Shown piece after piece: positions 9,798 to 17,404 of a stretch of 64,000 nucleotides of DNA. The position numbers and the translations under genes were made by a program. The notes under the pieces were generated by a model that was given only the letters and a program-made list of their open reading frames with translations, had not been told where the DNA came from and made no database searches. The stretch covers positions 248,001-312,000 of the forward strand of contig JAILXT010000002.1 in assembly GCA_045430345.1 (NCBI GenBank). The letters run 5' to 3'. The stretch is from Agarilytica sp045430345. GTDB lineage: Bacteria > Pseudomonadota > Gammaproteobacteria > Pseudomonadales > Cellvibrionaceae. Position 1 is the stretch's first letter, and every line of letters starts with the position of its first letter.

Positions 9798-9947
9798 GTC
9801 TTTTCCTTGACGTTATATGGCGAGCGAATCAAAAAAGCTAATTCATCGGGCTCGCAAATTCCTTTTGTAATAGAGCATGGTAAATCGTAATGGTTGGCTC
9901 GAGCTTGTTAAAAAGCAATCAACGAACTCTTGTGTGTATGTTGTGCG

Positions 9948-10190
9948 CTACGATTTTACGCGTTCTTCTAGTTCTTTAACGGTTACTTCCAAGGCTTCTA
10001 ACTTTGCTCGTGTTCTTTCGAGCACTGCCGACTGTGCATCAAATTCCTCGCGAGTAACAAGCTTAAGCTGTTTGAGGCGGGATTCCAAAATAGCCTTAAG
10101 TGCTGACGCGGAATTATCGCTAGTGGCGTCCAGCGTGCTTAGTTTCGAGCGAATATCTTCAAAAACTTGATTGGCGAAATGTTCGATCAT
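9948..10190 (-). CDS. ubiK: Ubiquinone biosynthesis accessory factor UbiK (YqiC)
   Basis: This 80-residue, highly charged protein has the BMFP fold: a short N-terminal amphipathic helix ('IEHFANQVFEDIRSKL') and a long C-terminal coiled coil ('REEFDAQSAVLERTRAKLEAL') ending in a VKELEERV heptad. 'LVTREEFDAQ' is the family signature. UbiK trimers help the late Ubi enzymes form a complex for aerobic ubiquinone synthesis. The gene is divergent from the porin/glnK block, as it is from glnK in related genomes, which supports the call. Confidence 0.9.
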   Translation of the reverse strand: MIEHFANQVFEDIRSKLSTLDATSDNSASALKAILESRLKQLKLVTREEFDAQSAVLERTRAKLEALEVTVKELEERVKS

Positions 10191-10481
10191 GGTGCGGTGC
10201 GTTATTCAATTAGGTAAGGCGTTAAGTCTACCTTATTTGGTGCAAGAGGGCATTGCTATGACCTTATGTCCCTTAAAAATGAAGGGTTTTTAGCGTTGAT
10301 AATATGAGCGTTGCATAAGACTTTAGGCTGATATGTACGCTTAAAACTTTGCTTCCGAGATTTTTTCCAAGCTTTTTTATGTTCTCGCCGCTATGTCAGC
10401 GGCAATGTTGATCATGAGATCTACAGCACATTATTAAAGTGACCGTAATTGGTGCCGGAAGGTGTCTGAATAGGGTGCATC

Positions 10482-10498
10482 CGCACTATTATGGTGCC
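10482..10498. promoter_or_regulatory. Putative NtrC (NRI) binding site
   Basis: CGCACTATTATGGTGCC fits the enterobacterial NtrC palindrome GCAC-N7-GTGC, with both half sites perfect. It lies about 75 bp upstream of the sigma-54 -24 element, a normal enhancer distance. A second GGTGC half site at 10451-10455 has no partner at the right spacing. The assignment is by pattern only. Confidence 0.65.
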
Positions 10499-10571
10499 TG
10501 CATTCGAGAAAATTACGGTGTTTTGTACTTCATTGTTCGTAAGTGATTGTAAACAAAGTAGTTTTCAGAGT

Positions 10572-10587
10572 TGGCTTAATTTCTGCT
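10572..10587 (+). promoter_or_regulatory. Putative sigma-54 promoter of the porin gene
   Basis: TGGCTTAATTTCTGCT has the invariant GG (10573-10574) and GC (10585-10586) at the strict 10-bp separation. It matches TGGC at -24 and TGC at -12 of the RpoN consensus. The start of transcription would be near 10598, giving a leader of about 70 nt before the ATG at 10669. Together with the upstream NtrC-type site it suggests induction under nitrogen limitation. Confidence 0.65.
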
Positions 10588-10668
10588 ATTCCTCGAGTGC
10601 TGAATTACAACGTTATTAAATTTAGTTTTATTAACAAAAAATACAATAGATTTTCTTGGAGGAAACAC

Positions 10669-11646
10669 ATGAAAACAACTAAAAAATTATTAGCAAGTGC
10701 TGTTGCAGCGTCTTTGGTTGGGGCAATGACTGTACCTGCTCACGCGGACATCGAGCTTGGTGAAGGACTATCCGTTACTGGTTTTATCGATATGTCTTTC
10801 TACAGCGTAGATGACGATGCCACTGACGAAACAAGTCATGACTTTGGAATCGACCAAGTTGAGACAGATTTTTTATACACGGGTAAAGATGGTATTACCG
10901 CCCAAGTTGACATCGAATACAGCCAAGATGAGAACGGTGATGAGACGACTTTTGTTGAGCAAGCGTTCATTACTAAGGATTTTGGCGGCGGTTTAAGTGT
11001 TACAGCAGGTCGTTTCCTTAGCTACACAGGTTGGGAAACAGAAGAGCCTACAGGTTTATATCAGTACAGCGGCACGGGTTATGGCGGTGCTTTTTACGGT
11101 GGTTATCAACAAGGTGTTTCAGCGTATTACGACACCGAGTCTGTTGATTTCATGTTTTCTGTTGTAAACGATGCGTTTGATCCTAACGAAAGCGATAACG
11201 AAAAATTGGCATTCGAAGCGGGTGTTGCTTTGTCTCCAGTAGAAGGTCTTACTGCGAAGCTATTTTATGTAAGTGATGATGAAATTGACCTAATTAACGT
11301 GTGGGCTTCTTACGAAGTTTCTGGTTGGACTTTAGCAGCTGAATACAACATGGGTGACTACGGTTCAGCTGGCGTTGATATGGACTTTGGATCTCTTGTT
11401 GAAGAAGGTGATGGGTACTTGTTAATGGCAAATTACGCTTGGAGTGATTTTGGTATCACTGCTCGTTACCATGATTGGTCCACAGAAGATACAGCTGGTG
11501 CGACTAACCATGAGAACAGTGCTATTACGCTTGCACCTAGCTATGCTGTTAGTGACAACCTTTTGTTGGTTGCAGAAATACGTTTAGATGAGACTGATGA
11601 CGAAGATTCTACAGCAATCGCTTTAGAAGCACTTTTCACTTTCTAA
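10669..11646 (+). CDS. Outer-membrane porin, probably nitrogen-regulated
   Basis: From the ATG at 10669, with GGAGG at 10658-10662, the product is 325 residues with a classic signal peptide: KK, a hydrophobic core and cleavage after 'PAHA'. The mature protein is acidic and has alternating beta-strand pattern, many aromatic residues, and a terminal phenylalanine ('LEALFTF'), as expected of a 14-16-strand beta-barrel. I recognise no named family beyond porin-like. The gene sits directly before glnK-amtB with a sigma-54 promoter and NtrC-type site. A role in letting ammonium, urea or small nitrogen compounds cross the outer membrane is inferred. The substrate is unknown. A strong terminator follows. 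Confidence 0.82.
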   Translation: MKTTKKLLASAVAASLVGAMTVPAHADIELGEGLSVTGFIDMSFYSVDDDATDETSHDFGIDQVETDFLYTGKDGITAQVDIEYSQDENGDETTFVEQAFITKDFGGGLSVTAGRFLSYTGWETEEPTGLYQYSGTGYGGAFYGGYQQGVSAYYDTESVDFMFSVVNDAFDPNESDNEKLAFEAGVALSPVEGLTAKLFYVSDDEIDLINVWASYEVSGWTLAAEYNMGDYGSAGVDMDFGSLVEEGDGYLLMANYAWSDFGITARYHDWSTEDTAGATNHENSAITLAPSYAVSDNLLLVAEIRLDETDDEDSTAIALEALFTF

Positions 11647-11656
11647 ATCGCTCAAC

Positions 11657-11693
11657 GCCGTCGGTTCACACACCTGTCCGACGGCTTTTTTTT
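11657..11693 (+). terminator. Rho-independent terminator after the porin gene
   Basis: GCCGTCGG and CCGACGGC form a perfect 8-bp stem with a 13-nt loop, followed by eight T residues. It separates the porin transcript from glnK-amtB, so glnK needs read-through or a promoter in the 60 bp that remain. Confidence 0.9.
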
Positions 11694-11754
11694 ATGCAGC
11701 GTTGTCACTCCAAGCATTTAGTGGCCGCGAAATTAAACATAGAGGAGCATAACC

Positions 11755-12093
11755 ATGAAATTAGTTACTGCCGTAATTAAGCCCTTTAAATTAGACGCCG
11801 TTCGCGAGTCACTTTCTGAAATAGGCGTACAAGGTATTACTGTTACAGAAGTAAAAGGATTTGGTCGCCAGAAAGGCCATACCGAGCTTTACCGAGGCGC
11901 GGAATATGTTGTTGATTTTCTTCCTAAAACAAAATTGGAAGTTGCTGTTGCAGATGACCAAGTTGAGTCAGTTGTAGAAGCCGTCAGTAAAGCAGCACAC
12001 AGCGGAAAAATCGGCGATGGCAAAATATTTGTTTCTTCATTAGAGCAGGTTATTCGTATTCGTACGGGTGAGTCTGGCGAAGAAGCCCTTTAA
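11755..12093 (+). CDS. glnK: PII signal transduction protein GlnK
   Basis: The 112-residue PII protein has the T-loop 'KGHTELYRGAEYVVDF' with the uridylylated Tyr51, the B-loop 'TGKIGDGKIF'-type motif (here SGKIGDGKIF) and the C-loop 'RIRTGE'. PII trimers sense 2-oxoglutarate, ATP/ADP and uridylylation. GlnK binds and plugs AmtB when ammonium is plentiful. AGGAG precedes the ATG, and amtB follows after 45 bp, the classic glnK-amtB operon. Body residues resemble E. coli GlnK ('VAVADDQVE'), but position 54 is Asp as in GlnB. Confidence 0.96.
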   Translation: MKLVTAVIKPFKLDAVRESLSEIGVQGITVTEVKGFGRQKGHTELYRGAEYVVDFLPKTKLEVAVADDQVESVVEAVSKAAHSGKIGDGKIFVSSLEQVIRIRTGESGEEAL

Positions 12094-12138
12094 TTTAGTA
12101 TTTAAAACACTTTAGGTAGAGTAATTCGGAGAACTGCT

Positions 12139-13398
12139 ATGCAGAACCAAATTTTTGAATTGCAGTACGCAATGGATACATTTTATTTTCTTATCTGTGG
12201 CGCACTGGTTATGTGGATGGCGGCGGGTTTCGCCATGCTAGAGTCGGGTTTAGTTCGTGCAAAAAACACGACTGAAATCCTGACTAAAAATGTCGCGTTG
12301 TTTGCGATTGCTTGTACCATGTATTTGGTATGTGGTTATGAATTAATGTACGGCGGCGGTCTGTTCCTTTCTGGAGTAGAAACGACTGGTGGTATTGATG
12401 TAGAAGGCGCATTGGCCGCTTCTGCTGAAAATGGTTTTGATGGCGATTCAGTTTACTCTGGCGCTTCAGACTTTTTCTTCCAGGTTGTATTCGTTGCAAC
12501 CGCAATGTCGATAGTTTCTGGTGCCGTTGCTGAGCGGATGAAGCTTTGGGCGTTCTTGGCATTTGCTGTTGTTATGACCGGCCTTATTTACCCAATGGAA
12601 GGCGGCTGGACCTGGGGCGGTAACTCAGTATTCGGTATGTTCACTCTGGATTACAGCGATTACGCAGGTTCCGGTATTGTTCATATGGCCGGTGCTGCCG
12701 CTGCACTAGCAGGCGTTCTTGTACTTGGTCCTCGTAAGGGCAAGTATGGCCCGAATGGTGAAGTGAACGCGATTCCTGGTGCAAACCTTCCTTTGGCGAC
12801 ATTAGGTACGTTCATCCTTTGGATGGGGTGGTTTGGCTTCAACGGTGGTTCTACCTTAAAGCTTGGTGGGATTGCGGTTTCAAACGAAGTTGCTAACGTA
12901 TTCTTGAATACTAACGCTGCGGCATCGGGTGGTTTGATTGGTGCGCTTCTTATTGCTCGCTTGTTGTTCGGTAAAGCGGATTTAACCATGGCACTTAATG
13001 GCGCGCTTGCTGGCCTTGTGGCGATTACTGCTGACCCTGCTTCTCCCAGCCCACTTGCTGCAACGATCGTTGGCTTTATCGGTGGTGTGATTGTTGTATT
13101 CAGTATCATCGGTTTGGACAAGCTTAAGATTGATGATCCCGTTGGTGCGATTTCGGTCCACGGTGTTGTAGGTATCTTTGGTGTACTTGCTGTGATTGTT
13201 ACCGGTGGCGCAAGTGTCGGTGGTCAGCTAGTTGGTTTATTAACCATCTTCGTTTGGGTCTTCGTTACTAGCCTTATCGTATGGCTCGCCTTGAAAGCCA
13301 TCATGGGTGTTCGCGTTAGCGAAGAAGAAGAGTTCGACGGTGTGGATATTTCAGAATGTGGAATGGAAGCATACCCAGAGTTCACTTCAGGAAAGTAA
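12139..13398 (+). CDS. amtB: Ammonium transporter AmtB
   Basis: The 419-residue protein has about eleven membrane helices. The twin pore histidines are His182 ('GSGIVHMAGAAAAL') and His341 ('GAISVHGVVGIFG'). 'AGFAMLESGLVRAKNTTEI' is the family signature near the N-terminus. There is no obvious cleavable signal peptide, as in many non-enteric Amt proteins. It conducts ammonium or ammonia across the inner membrane and is gated by GlnK, its upstream neighbour. The soluble C-terminal tail is short and acidic. A strong terminator follows. Confidence 0.97.
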   Translation: MQNQIFELQYAMDTFYFLICGALVMWMAAGFAMLESGLVRAKNTTEILTKNVALFAIACTMYLVCGYELMYGGGLFLSGVETTGGIDVEGALAASAENGFDGDSVYSGASDFFFQVVFVATAMSIVSGAVAERMKLWAFLAFAVVMTGLIYPMEGGWTWGGNSVFGMFTLDYSDYAGSGIVHMAGAAAALAGVLVLGPRKGKYGPNGEVNAIPGANLPLATLGTFILWMGWFGFNGGSTLKLGGIAVSNEVANVFLNTNAAASGGLIGALLIARLLFGKADLTMALNGALAGLVAITADPASPSPLAATIVGFIGGVIVVFSIIGLDKLKIDDPVGAISVHGVVGIFGVLAVIVTGGASVGGQLVGLLTIFVWVFVTSLIVWLALKAIMGVRVSEEEEFDGVDISECGMEAYPEFTSGK

Positions 13399-13420
13399 GT
13401 TTTTCCGAAGGCTGAATACG

Positions 13421-13449
13421 AAAAACCGGGGCTTGGCCCCGGTTTTTTT
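13421..13449 (+). terminator. Rho-independent terminator after amtB
   Basis: CCGGGGC-TTG-GCCCCGG is a perfect 7-bp GC stem with a 3-nt loop and a run of seven T. The A-rich left flank makes it able to stop transcription from either side. Confidence 0.92.
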
Positions 13450-13585
13450 ATGCCCGCTTGTTTTGCCTGTGGCGCCTTTGTTTTAACGGCGGGATGTGAA
13501 AGCTTATCGCATATCAATATTTGTTCGGGCTACTTTGTGTTTCTCGTATTTAGGGTGTAAATTACGGCCTATTGATGCGTTGAAA

Positions 13586-13630
13586 TGTAAGTTTGCTCGT
13601 TTTTTAGCCTAAAAAAGCGCGAAAATTTAC
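13586..13630. repeat. Imperfect inverted repeat upstream of the second PII gene
   Basis: GTAAGTTTGCTCG-TTTTTTA at the left pairs with TAAAAAAG-CGCGAAAATTTAC at the right, about 20 bp per arm with a few mismatches and a 2-nt loop. It lies 135 bp before the PII start. It could be a second terminator or an mRNA or DNA structural element of the leader. Confidence 0.5.
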
Positions 13631-13765
13631 GTCGATGTCCCAAAATAGGTGCTTTCTTTGTTCGATTTTGTTGAGTGAGAGTTGAGGAAGATACCGATAA
13701 TAAGATAGAAAAACTGTCTGGACGGAGCGTGATTAGACCTCTGTCGTTTTTAAGGTGCAAAAAAT

Positions 13766-14104
13766 ATGAAATTGATTACCGCGATTGTTAAACCATTCAA
13801 GTTAGATGACGTACGCAGTGCGCTATCGGAGATAGGCGTACAGGGCATGACCGTTACCGAAGTGAAAGGTTTTGGTCGTCAGAAAGGCCACACCGAGTTA
13901 TATCGTGGCGCTGAATACGTGGTAGATTTTTTACCGAAAGTGAAGCTTGAATTAGTGCTCGATGATGATGTGGTGGATTCTGCGGTAGACGCAATCACCA
14001 AGGCGGCACAAACAGGCAAAATTGGCGATGGTAAAATATTCATCACCCCTTGTGATGAAGTGATTCGAATTCGCACAGGTGAAACCGGTTCCGACGCGGT
14101 ATAA
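13766..14104 (+). CDS. Second PII signal transduction protein (GlnB/GlnK paralogue)
   Basis: This second 112-residue PII protein is highly similar to the one upstream of amtB. The T-loop 'KGHTELYRGAEYVVDF' with Tyr51 is identical, as are the B- and C-loop motifs 'TGKIGDGKIF' and 'RIRTGE'. Differences cluster at 60-75 ('LELVLDDDVVDSAVDA') and 93-97 ('FITPC'). It is separated from amtB by a terminator and 317 bp, so it is probably controlled independently, perhaps as the housekeeping GlnB-like sensor that talks to GlnE and NtrB. The GlnB-versus-GlnK assignment cannot be made from sequence alone. Confidence 0.93.
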   Translation: MKLITAIVKPFKLDDVRSALSEIGVQGMTVTEVKGFGRQKGHTELYRGAEYVVDFLPKVKLELVLDDDVVDSAVDAITKAAQTGKIGDGKIFITPCDEVIRIRTGETGSDAV

Positions 14105-14116
14105 CGCAGCGTTTAA

Positions 14117-14165
14117 TTTAGCGCATTAAGGGCAGTGGCGATCGGCGACACCTTAATGCGTTAAA
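14117..14165 (+). terminator. Hairpin after the second PII gene, probable terminator
   Basis: TTTAGCGCATTAAGG and CCTTAATGCGTTAAA form a 15-bp stem with one mismatch and a 19-nt loop. The downstream sequence is only moderately T-rich, so termination may be partial or the hairpin may protect the mRNA 3' end. Confidence 0.5.
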
Positions 14166-14328
14166 TCTCATTTCTTGCGGGCTCATATCTAAACCGCAAA
14201 AACTTTTATTACGAAATAAACTAAAAAATTCCCTTCAAAACGCCTGAGTCTCGTGAAGAGTCATTCAGTCTGGGCTATAACTGTATCGAAAACGTCATCG
14301 TACCTGTAACGCTTTGTGAGGTTGAGTC

Positions 14329-14586
14329 ATGAGTGATGATGAGCAATTGATCGATAGCTCCGTCAAAAATCCTACTGAAAGCCAAAACACTGACCCCGAT
14401 GAGGGCGTGGTGGATATTATGGACAGTGTTTCCGCTGTGTCGGCAAAAGAAGCCGAGCGAGAAAGAATCCAGGCAGAAGTCGCCGCTTTTTTAAATAGCG
14501 GTGGGCGCATTACCTGCGTGGATACTGAGGCGATGTCGGATCCGCCGAAGGCGCCTGCATCTAATTATGGTGGCCAGCCTATTTAG
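14329..14586 (+). CDS. sutA: SutA-like RNA polymerase-binding regulator
   Basis: The 85-residue acidic protein has a disordered N-terminus (1-35), a predicted central helix 'SAKEAERERIQAEVAAFLN' ending in 'SGGRITCV', and the C-terminal tail 'DPPKAPASNYGGQPI'. This architecture and the tail match P. aeruginosa SutA, which binds RNA polymerase and raises housekeeping and rRNA transcription during slow growth. The P. aeruginosa gene also lies near glnK, as I recall, so position supports the call. The N-terminal acidic region is shorter than in the Pseudomonas protein (about 105 residues). The start follows 'GTGAGGTTGAGTC', with AGG suitably placed. Confidence 0.82.
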   Translation: MSDDEQLIDSSVKNPTESQNTDPDEGVVDIMDSVSAVSAKEAERERIQAEVAAFLNSGGRITCVDTEAMSDPPKAPASNYGGQPI

Positions 14587-14627
14587 CTGAGGCTGGCTGT
14601 TGCAACAAGGTTGTTTATATACGCGGC

Positions 14628-15311
14628 TTATAAAAACTTGGGCAGCAAACGATTGAGTACTTCGCCAATGTAGGCGAGAAATATTGTGCCCATGCTGGAT
14701 TGGTAATACGTTGGGTCTTGATTGCCCACGGCAAGCACGCCCAGTAAATTACCGTGAGTGAGTACGGTAAGTGCCGAAGAGCCAACGTTCGCTGAATCTT
14801 CATCAAATAAAAATTCAATTTCTTTTACGTCGATTCCGCCACTGACCGCTTTGATGGCTTTCATATGTTTGCCAATGGCTGTTTTCGCGGTGTTGATTGA
14901 TTCAATACGTGCGGGGCCAGCGTTCACACCATTTGTGCCGAATAAAATGAGGCGCGTGTAGTGAATGCCAAAATCTTTGTCGAAGCTGTGGTAAAGCGCG
15001 TCAACTAAGCTTGCTAGATCATTGCATTGAAGTAGGGCTAAGACCAGACGTTTTGTCTTATCAAAAATCAGGTCATTTTCGCGCGCGTTTTCCAATAAGT
15101 GGTTGAGCCGATGGCGCATGTCCATATTGCGATCACGCAATACGGAAACTTGTTTTTCAACTAATGAAACGGCAGAACCACTGTTGTGAGGGAGTTCGAT
15201 TTCCGCGAGTAATTCGGGGTGTTGGGAGAAAAAGTCCTGATGCTCACGCAGATAGGCAGCGACTTGTTCATCCGAAATCGCGGCGTTATTTTTGGAAAAC
15301 GAATCTGTCAT
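14628..15311 (-). CDS. DUF484 family GAF-like protein
   Basis: Starting at the ATG that overlaps the dapF stop (ATGA), the product is 227 residues. It has the DUF484 N-terminus 'AAYLREHQDFFSQHPELLAEI', a coiled segment 'VSLVEKQVSVLRDRNMDMRHRL', and a C-terminal GAF-like domain. The function is not known. The gene sits after dapF, and in many gammaproteobacteria it is followed by xerC, which led to a guess of a role near recombination or cell division. Here xerC is not next to it; sutA converges instead. The longer upstream frame to 15383 lies inside dapF and is not needed. Confidence 0.88.
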   Translation of the reverse strand: MTDSFSKNNAAISDEQVAAYLREHQDFFSQHPELLAEIELPHNSGSAVSLVEKQVSVLRDRNMDMRHRLNHLLENARENDLIFDKTKRLVLALLQCNDLASLVDALYHSFDKDFGIHYTRLILFGTNGVNAGPARIESINTAKTAIGKHMKAIKAVSGGIDVKEIEFLFDEDSANVGSSALTVLTHGNLLGVLAVGNQDPTYYQSSMGTIFLAYIGEVLNRLLPKFL

Positions 15312-16141
15312 AGTTTTATATGGCCTTGAAAAACCGTTGTCGCGGGTCCCGTCATCATAACAGGCTTGCCTTCGCCCGCCCACGTGAGCGTTAAGGTGCC
15401 GCCAGGTAAGTGGATATCTACCTGTTCGTCGAATTCATCGCGTAATCGCCCGGCCACCATCGCAGCGCATGCGCCTGTTCCGCACGCGAGAGTTTCACCA
15501 ACGCCGCGCTCATACACACGTAAATTGGCTTCTTGGCGAGAGAGTATTTGCATAAATCCCGCGTTGACGCGTTTGGGAAAGCGTTCGTGGCCTTCGATAA
15601 GTGGGCCAATGGTTTCTATGGGAATCTCTAGTGTGTCGTCGACAAGCGTCACTGCGTGAGGGTTGCCCATAGAAACGGCCGAGATATCCAGGGCTTGGTT
15701 GTCGACCTGTATGGCGTAGCTAATATTTTGGACTTCCGCGCTAAATGGAATGTCGCTCGGCGTGAGTACGGGAACGCCCATATCCACGGTGACACTATCG
15801 TTATTGTTGACGTGCAAGGTGAGCGGGCCGTTAGCGGTTTCGACGCGGATACATGCCTTATTAGTAAGGCCCCTTTGGCGAACAAAGAGCGCAAAACAGC
15901 GTGCGCCATTGCCGCAGTTTTCTACTTCACCGCCGTCTTGGTTAAATATGCGGTAGCGAAAATCGGCGTCTTTTGTGCGCGGTGGCTCAACTATCAATAC
16001 TTGATCGCAGCCGACGCCAAAATTGCGGTCGGCAAGTTTGCGAATCTTTTCAGAAGAGAGGTGCGGGAGTTTTTGCGAAATGCCGTCGAGCATCACGAAA
16101 TCATTTCCGGCGCCGTGCATCTTAGTGAAGCGCAGTCGCAC
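15308..16141 (-). CDS. dapF: Diaminopimelate epimerase DapF
   Basis: The 277-residue enzyme interconverts LL- and meso-diaminopimelate for lysine and peptidoglycan synthesis. The two catalytic cysteines are Cys76 in 'ENCGNGARCFA' and Cys220 in 'LACGTGACAA', matching Cys73 and Cys217 of E. coli. 'KMHGAGNDFVMLDG' is the conserved N-terminus. lysA ends 3 bp upstream and DUF484 overlaps the stop codon, so the genes form a translationally coupled operon lptM-lysA-dapF-DUF484. Confidence 0.97.
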   Translation of the reverse strand: MRLRFTKMHGAGNDFVMLDGISQKLPHLSSEKIRKLADRNFGVGCDQVLIVEPPRTKDADFRYRIFNQDGGEVENCGNGARCFALFVRQRGLTNKACIRVETANGPLTLHVNNNDSVTVDMGVPVLTPSDIPFSAEVQNISYAIQVDNQALDISAVSMGNPHAVTLVDDTLEIPIETIGPLIEGHERFPKRVNAGFMQILSRQEANLRVYERGVGETLACGTGACAAMVAGRLRDEFDEQVDIHLPGGTLTLTWAGEGKPVMMTGPATTVFQGHIKL

Positions 16142-16144
16142 GGA

Positions 16145-17395
16145 TCAGTTGCTCCCTTCAGTGGGAAGCAATTTTTCCCCGCGAATCAAATCTTCAAAGG
16201 TTTCGCGTTCACGAATTAGATGAAAGGCATCGCCATCGATGAGCACCTCGGCGGCACGGCAGCGCGTATTGTAATTGGATGACATGGTAAAGCCGTAGGC
16301 GCCACTCGACATGAGCGCGAGTCGGTCGCCTGCGGACAACGCGAGTTCGCGATTTTTACCAAAGAAGTCACCGGTCTCACACACGGGGCCAACCACATCC
16401 CAGGCTTTTGTTTCGACGCCGCTAGCCGCTGGGCTAAGCGGTAATATGCGCTGCCATGCTTGATAGAGGGAGGGACGAATATTATCGTTCATGGCCGCGT
16501 CGACAATGGCGAAGTTTTTGTGCTCACCGGGCTTGAGATATAACACCTCGGTGATCATCGCACCGGCGTTGGCCACAATAGAGCGGCCAGGTTCGAACAT
16601 TAGCGGAATTTTTCGGTCACCAAGGCGGGTTTTAATCTGACCAATATAGTCCGAAACAGCAGGGGGTGTTTCATCGTTATAGACGACCCCCAGGCCACCG
16701 CCGAGATCTAAGTGTTGAATGCTAATACCGTTTTCACTTAGTTCATCGATCAGGGCGAGCAGGCGATCGAGTGCGTCCAAAAACGGCGCGGTTTCGGTGA
16801 GCTGTGAACCGATGTGGCAATCGACACCGACAACATTAATGCCGGGCAGGGCGCTGGCTTTTTGGTAAATACCGGGCGCTTCTTCTATTGCCACGCCGAA
16901 TTTGTTTTCTTTTAGCCCGGTTGAAATATAAGGGTGCGTTTTGGCGTCCACGTCTGGATTAACACGTAAGGAAATATTGGCCGTTTTCCCCATTTCGTCT
17001 GCGACGCGAGACAACACGTATAGCTCGGCTTCTGATTCAATATTGAAGCAGGCTATGCCTCGTTCGAGGGCCTGGGCCATCTCGGCGGGGGTTTTCCCTA
17101 CGCCTGAAAATATGATGCGGTCGGCTTGTCCGCCAGCACGGATTACCCGTTCCATTTCGCCGGCAGAAACAATATCAAAATGCGCACCCAGAGACGCAAG
17201 TACCTGCAATATGGCAAGGTTCGAATTGGCTTTAACCGCGTAGCAGACTTTACCAGGGTGATCGCCCAGGGCATTCGTATAGGCACGGTAAGCGTCGACG
17301 ATTGCGGCTTTACTGTAGACGTAACAGGGCGTGCCGTGCGCGTCTGCGACGGATTCCAGTGAGACTTGCTCGAATGTTAGGCGTGTTGCGGACAT
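16145..17395 (-). CDS. lysA: Diaminopimelate decarboxylase LysA
   Basis: The 416-residue PLP enzyme of the alanine-racemase fold catalyses the last step of lysine synthesis, meso-diaminopimelate to lysine. The PLP lysine is Lys55 in 'CYAVKANSNLA'. 'DLGGGLG', 'EPGRSIVANAG' and 'VGPVCETGDFF' are the phosphate-binding and substrate motifs. It lies 3 bp upstream of dapF and 9 bp downstream of lptM. Confidence 0.97.
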   Translation of the reverse strand: MSATRLTFEQVSLESVADAHGTPCYVYSKAAIVDAYRAYTNALGDHPGKVCYAVKANSNLAILQVLASLGAHFDIVSAGEMERVIRAGGQADRIIFSGVGKTPAEMAQALERGIACFNIESEAELYVLSRVADEMGKTANISLRVNPDVDAKTHPYISTGLKENKFGVAIEEAPGIYQKASALPGINVVGVDCHIGSQLTETAPFLDALDRLLALIDELSENGISIQHLDLGGGLGVVYNDETPPAVSDYIGQIKTRLGDRKIPLMFEPGRSIVANAGAMITEVLYLKPGEHKNFAIVDAAMNDNIRPSLYQAWQRILPLSPAASGVETKAWDVVGPVCETGDFFGKNRELALSAGDRLALMSSGAYGFTMSSNYNTRCRAAEVLIDGDAFHLIRERETFEDLIRGEKLLPTEGSN

Positions 17396-17404
17396 TTTAT
17401 TCCT

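Larger units (their letters stand above)
10191..10668. other. Long divergent control region between ubiK and the porin gene
   Basis: There is no convincing gene in these 478 bp. The porin-proximal half holds a perfect-spacing NtrC-type palindrome (10482-10498) and a sigma-54 promoter (10572-10587). The ubiK-proximal half holds only AT-rich sequence and a short hairpin around 'GCCGCTATGTCAGCGGC'. An upstream in-frame start at 10543 would extend the porin, but it lies upstream of the sigma-54 box and would give no signal peptide at the N-terminus, so it is not used. Confidence 0.7.
13399..13765. other. Spacer between amtB and the second PII gene
   Basis: These 367 bp hold the amtB terminator (13421-13449), an imperfect 20-bp inverted repeat (13586-13630) and a leader before the second PII gene. 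No coding sequence is convincing. I found no sigma-54 box with correct GG-N10-GC spacing and no perfect NtrC palindrome; GGTGC at 13650-13654 is a lone half site. Confidence 0.65.

Noticed and set aside
10543..10668. Upstream extension of the porin reading frame
   Set aside because: It would start upstream of the sigma-54 box and remove the signal peptide from the N-terminus; the ATG at 10669 has a strong ribosome-binding site.
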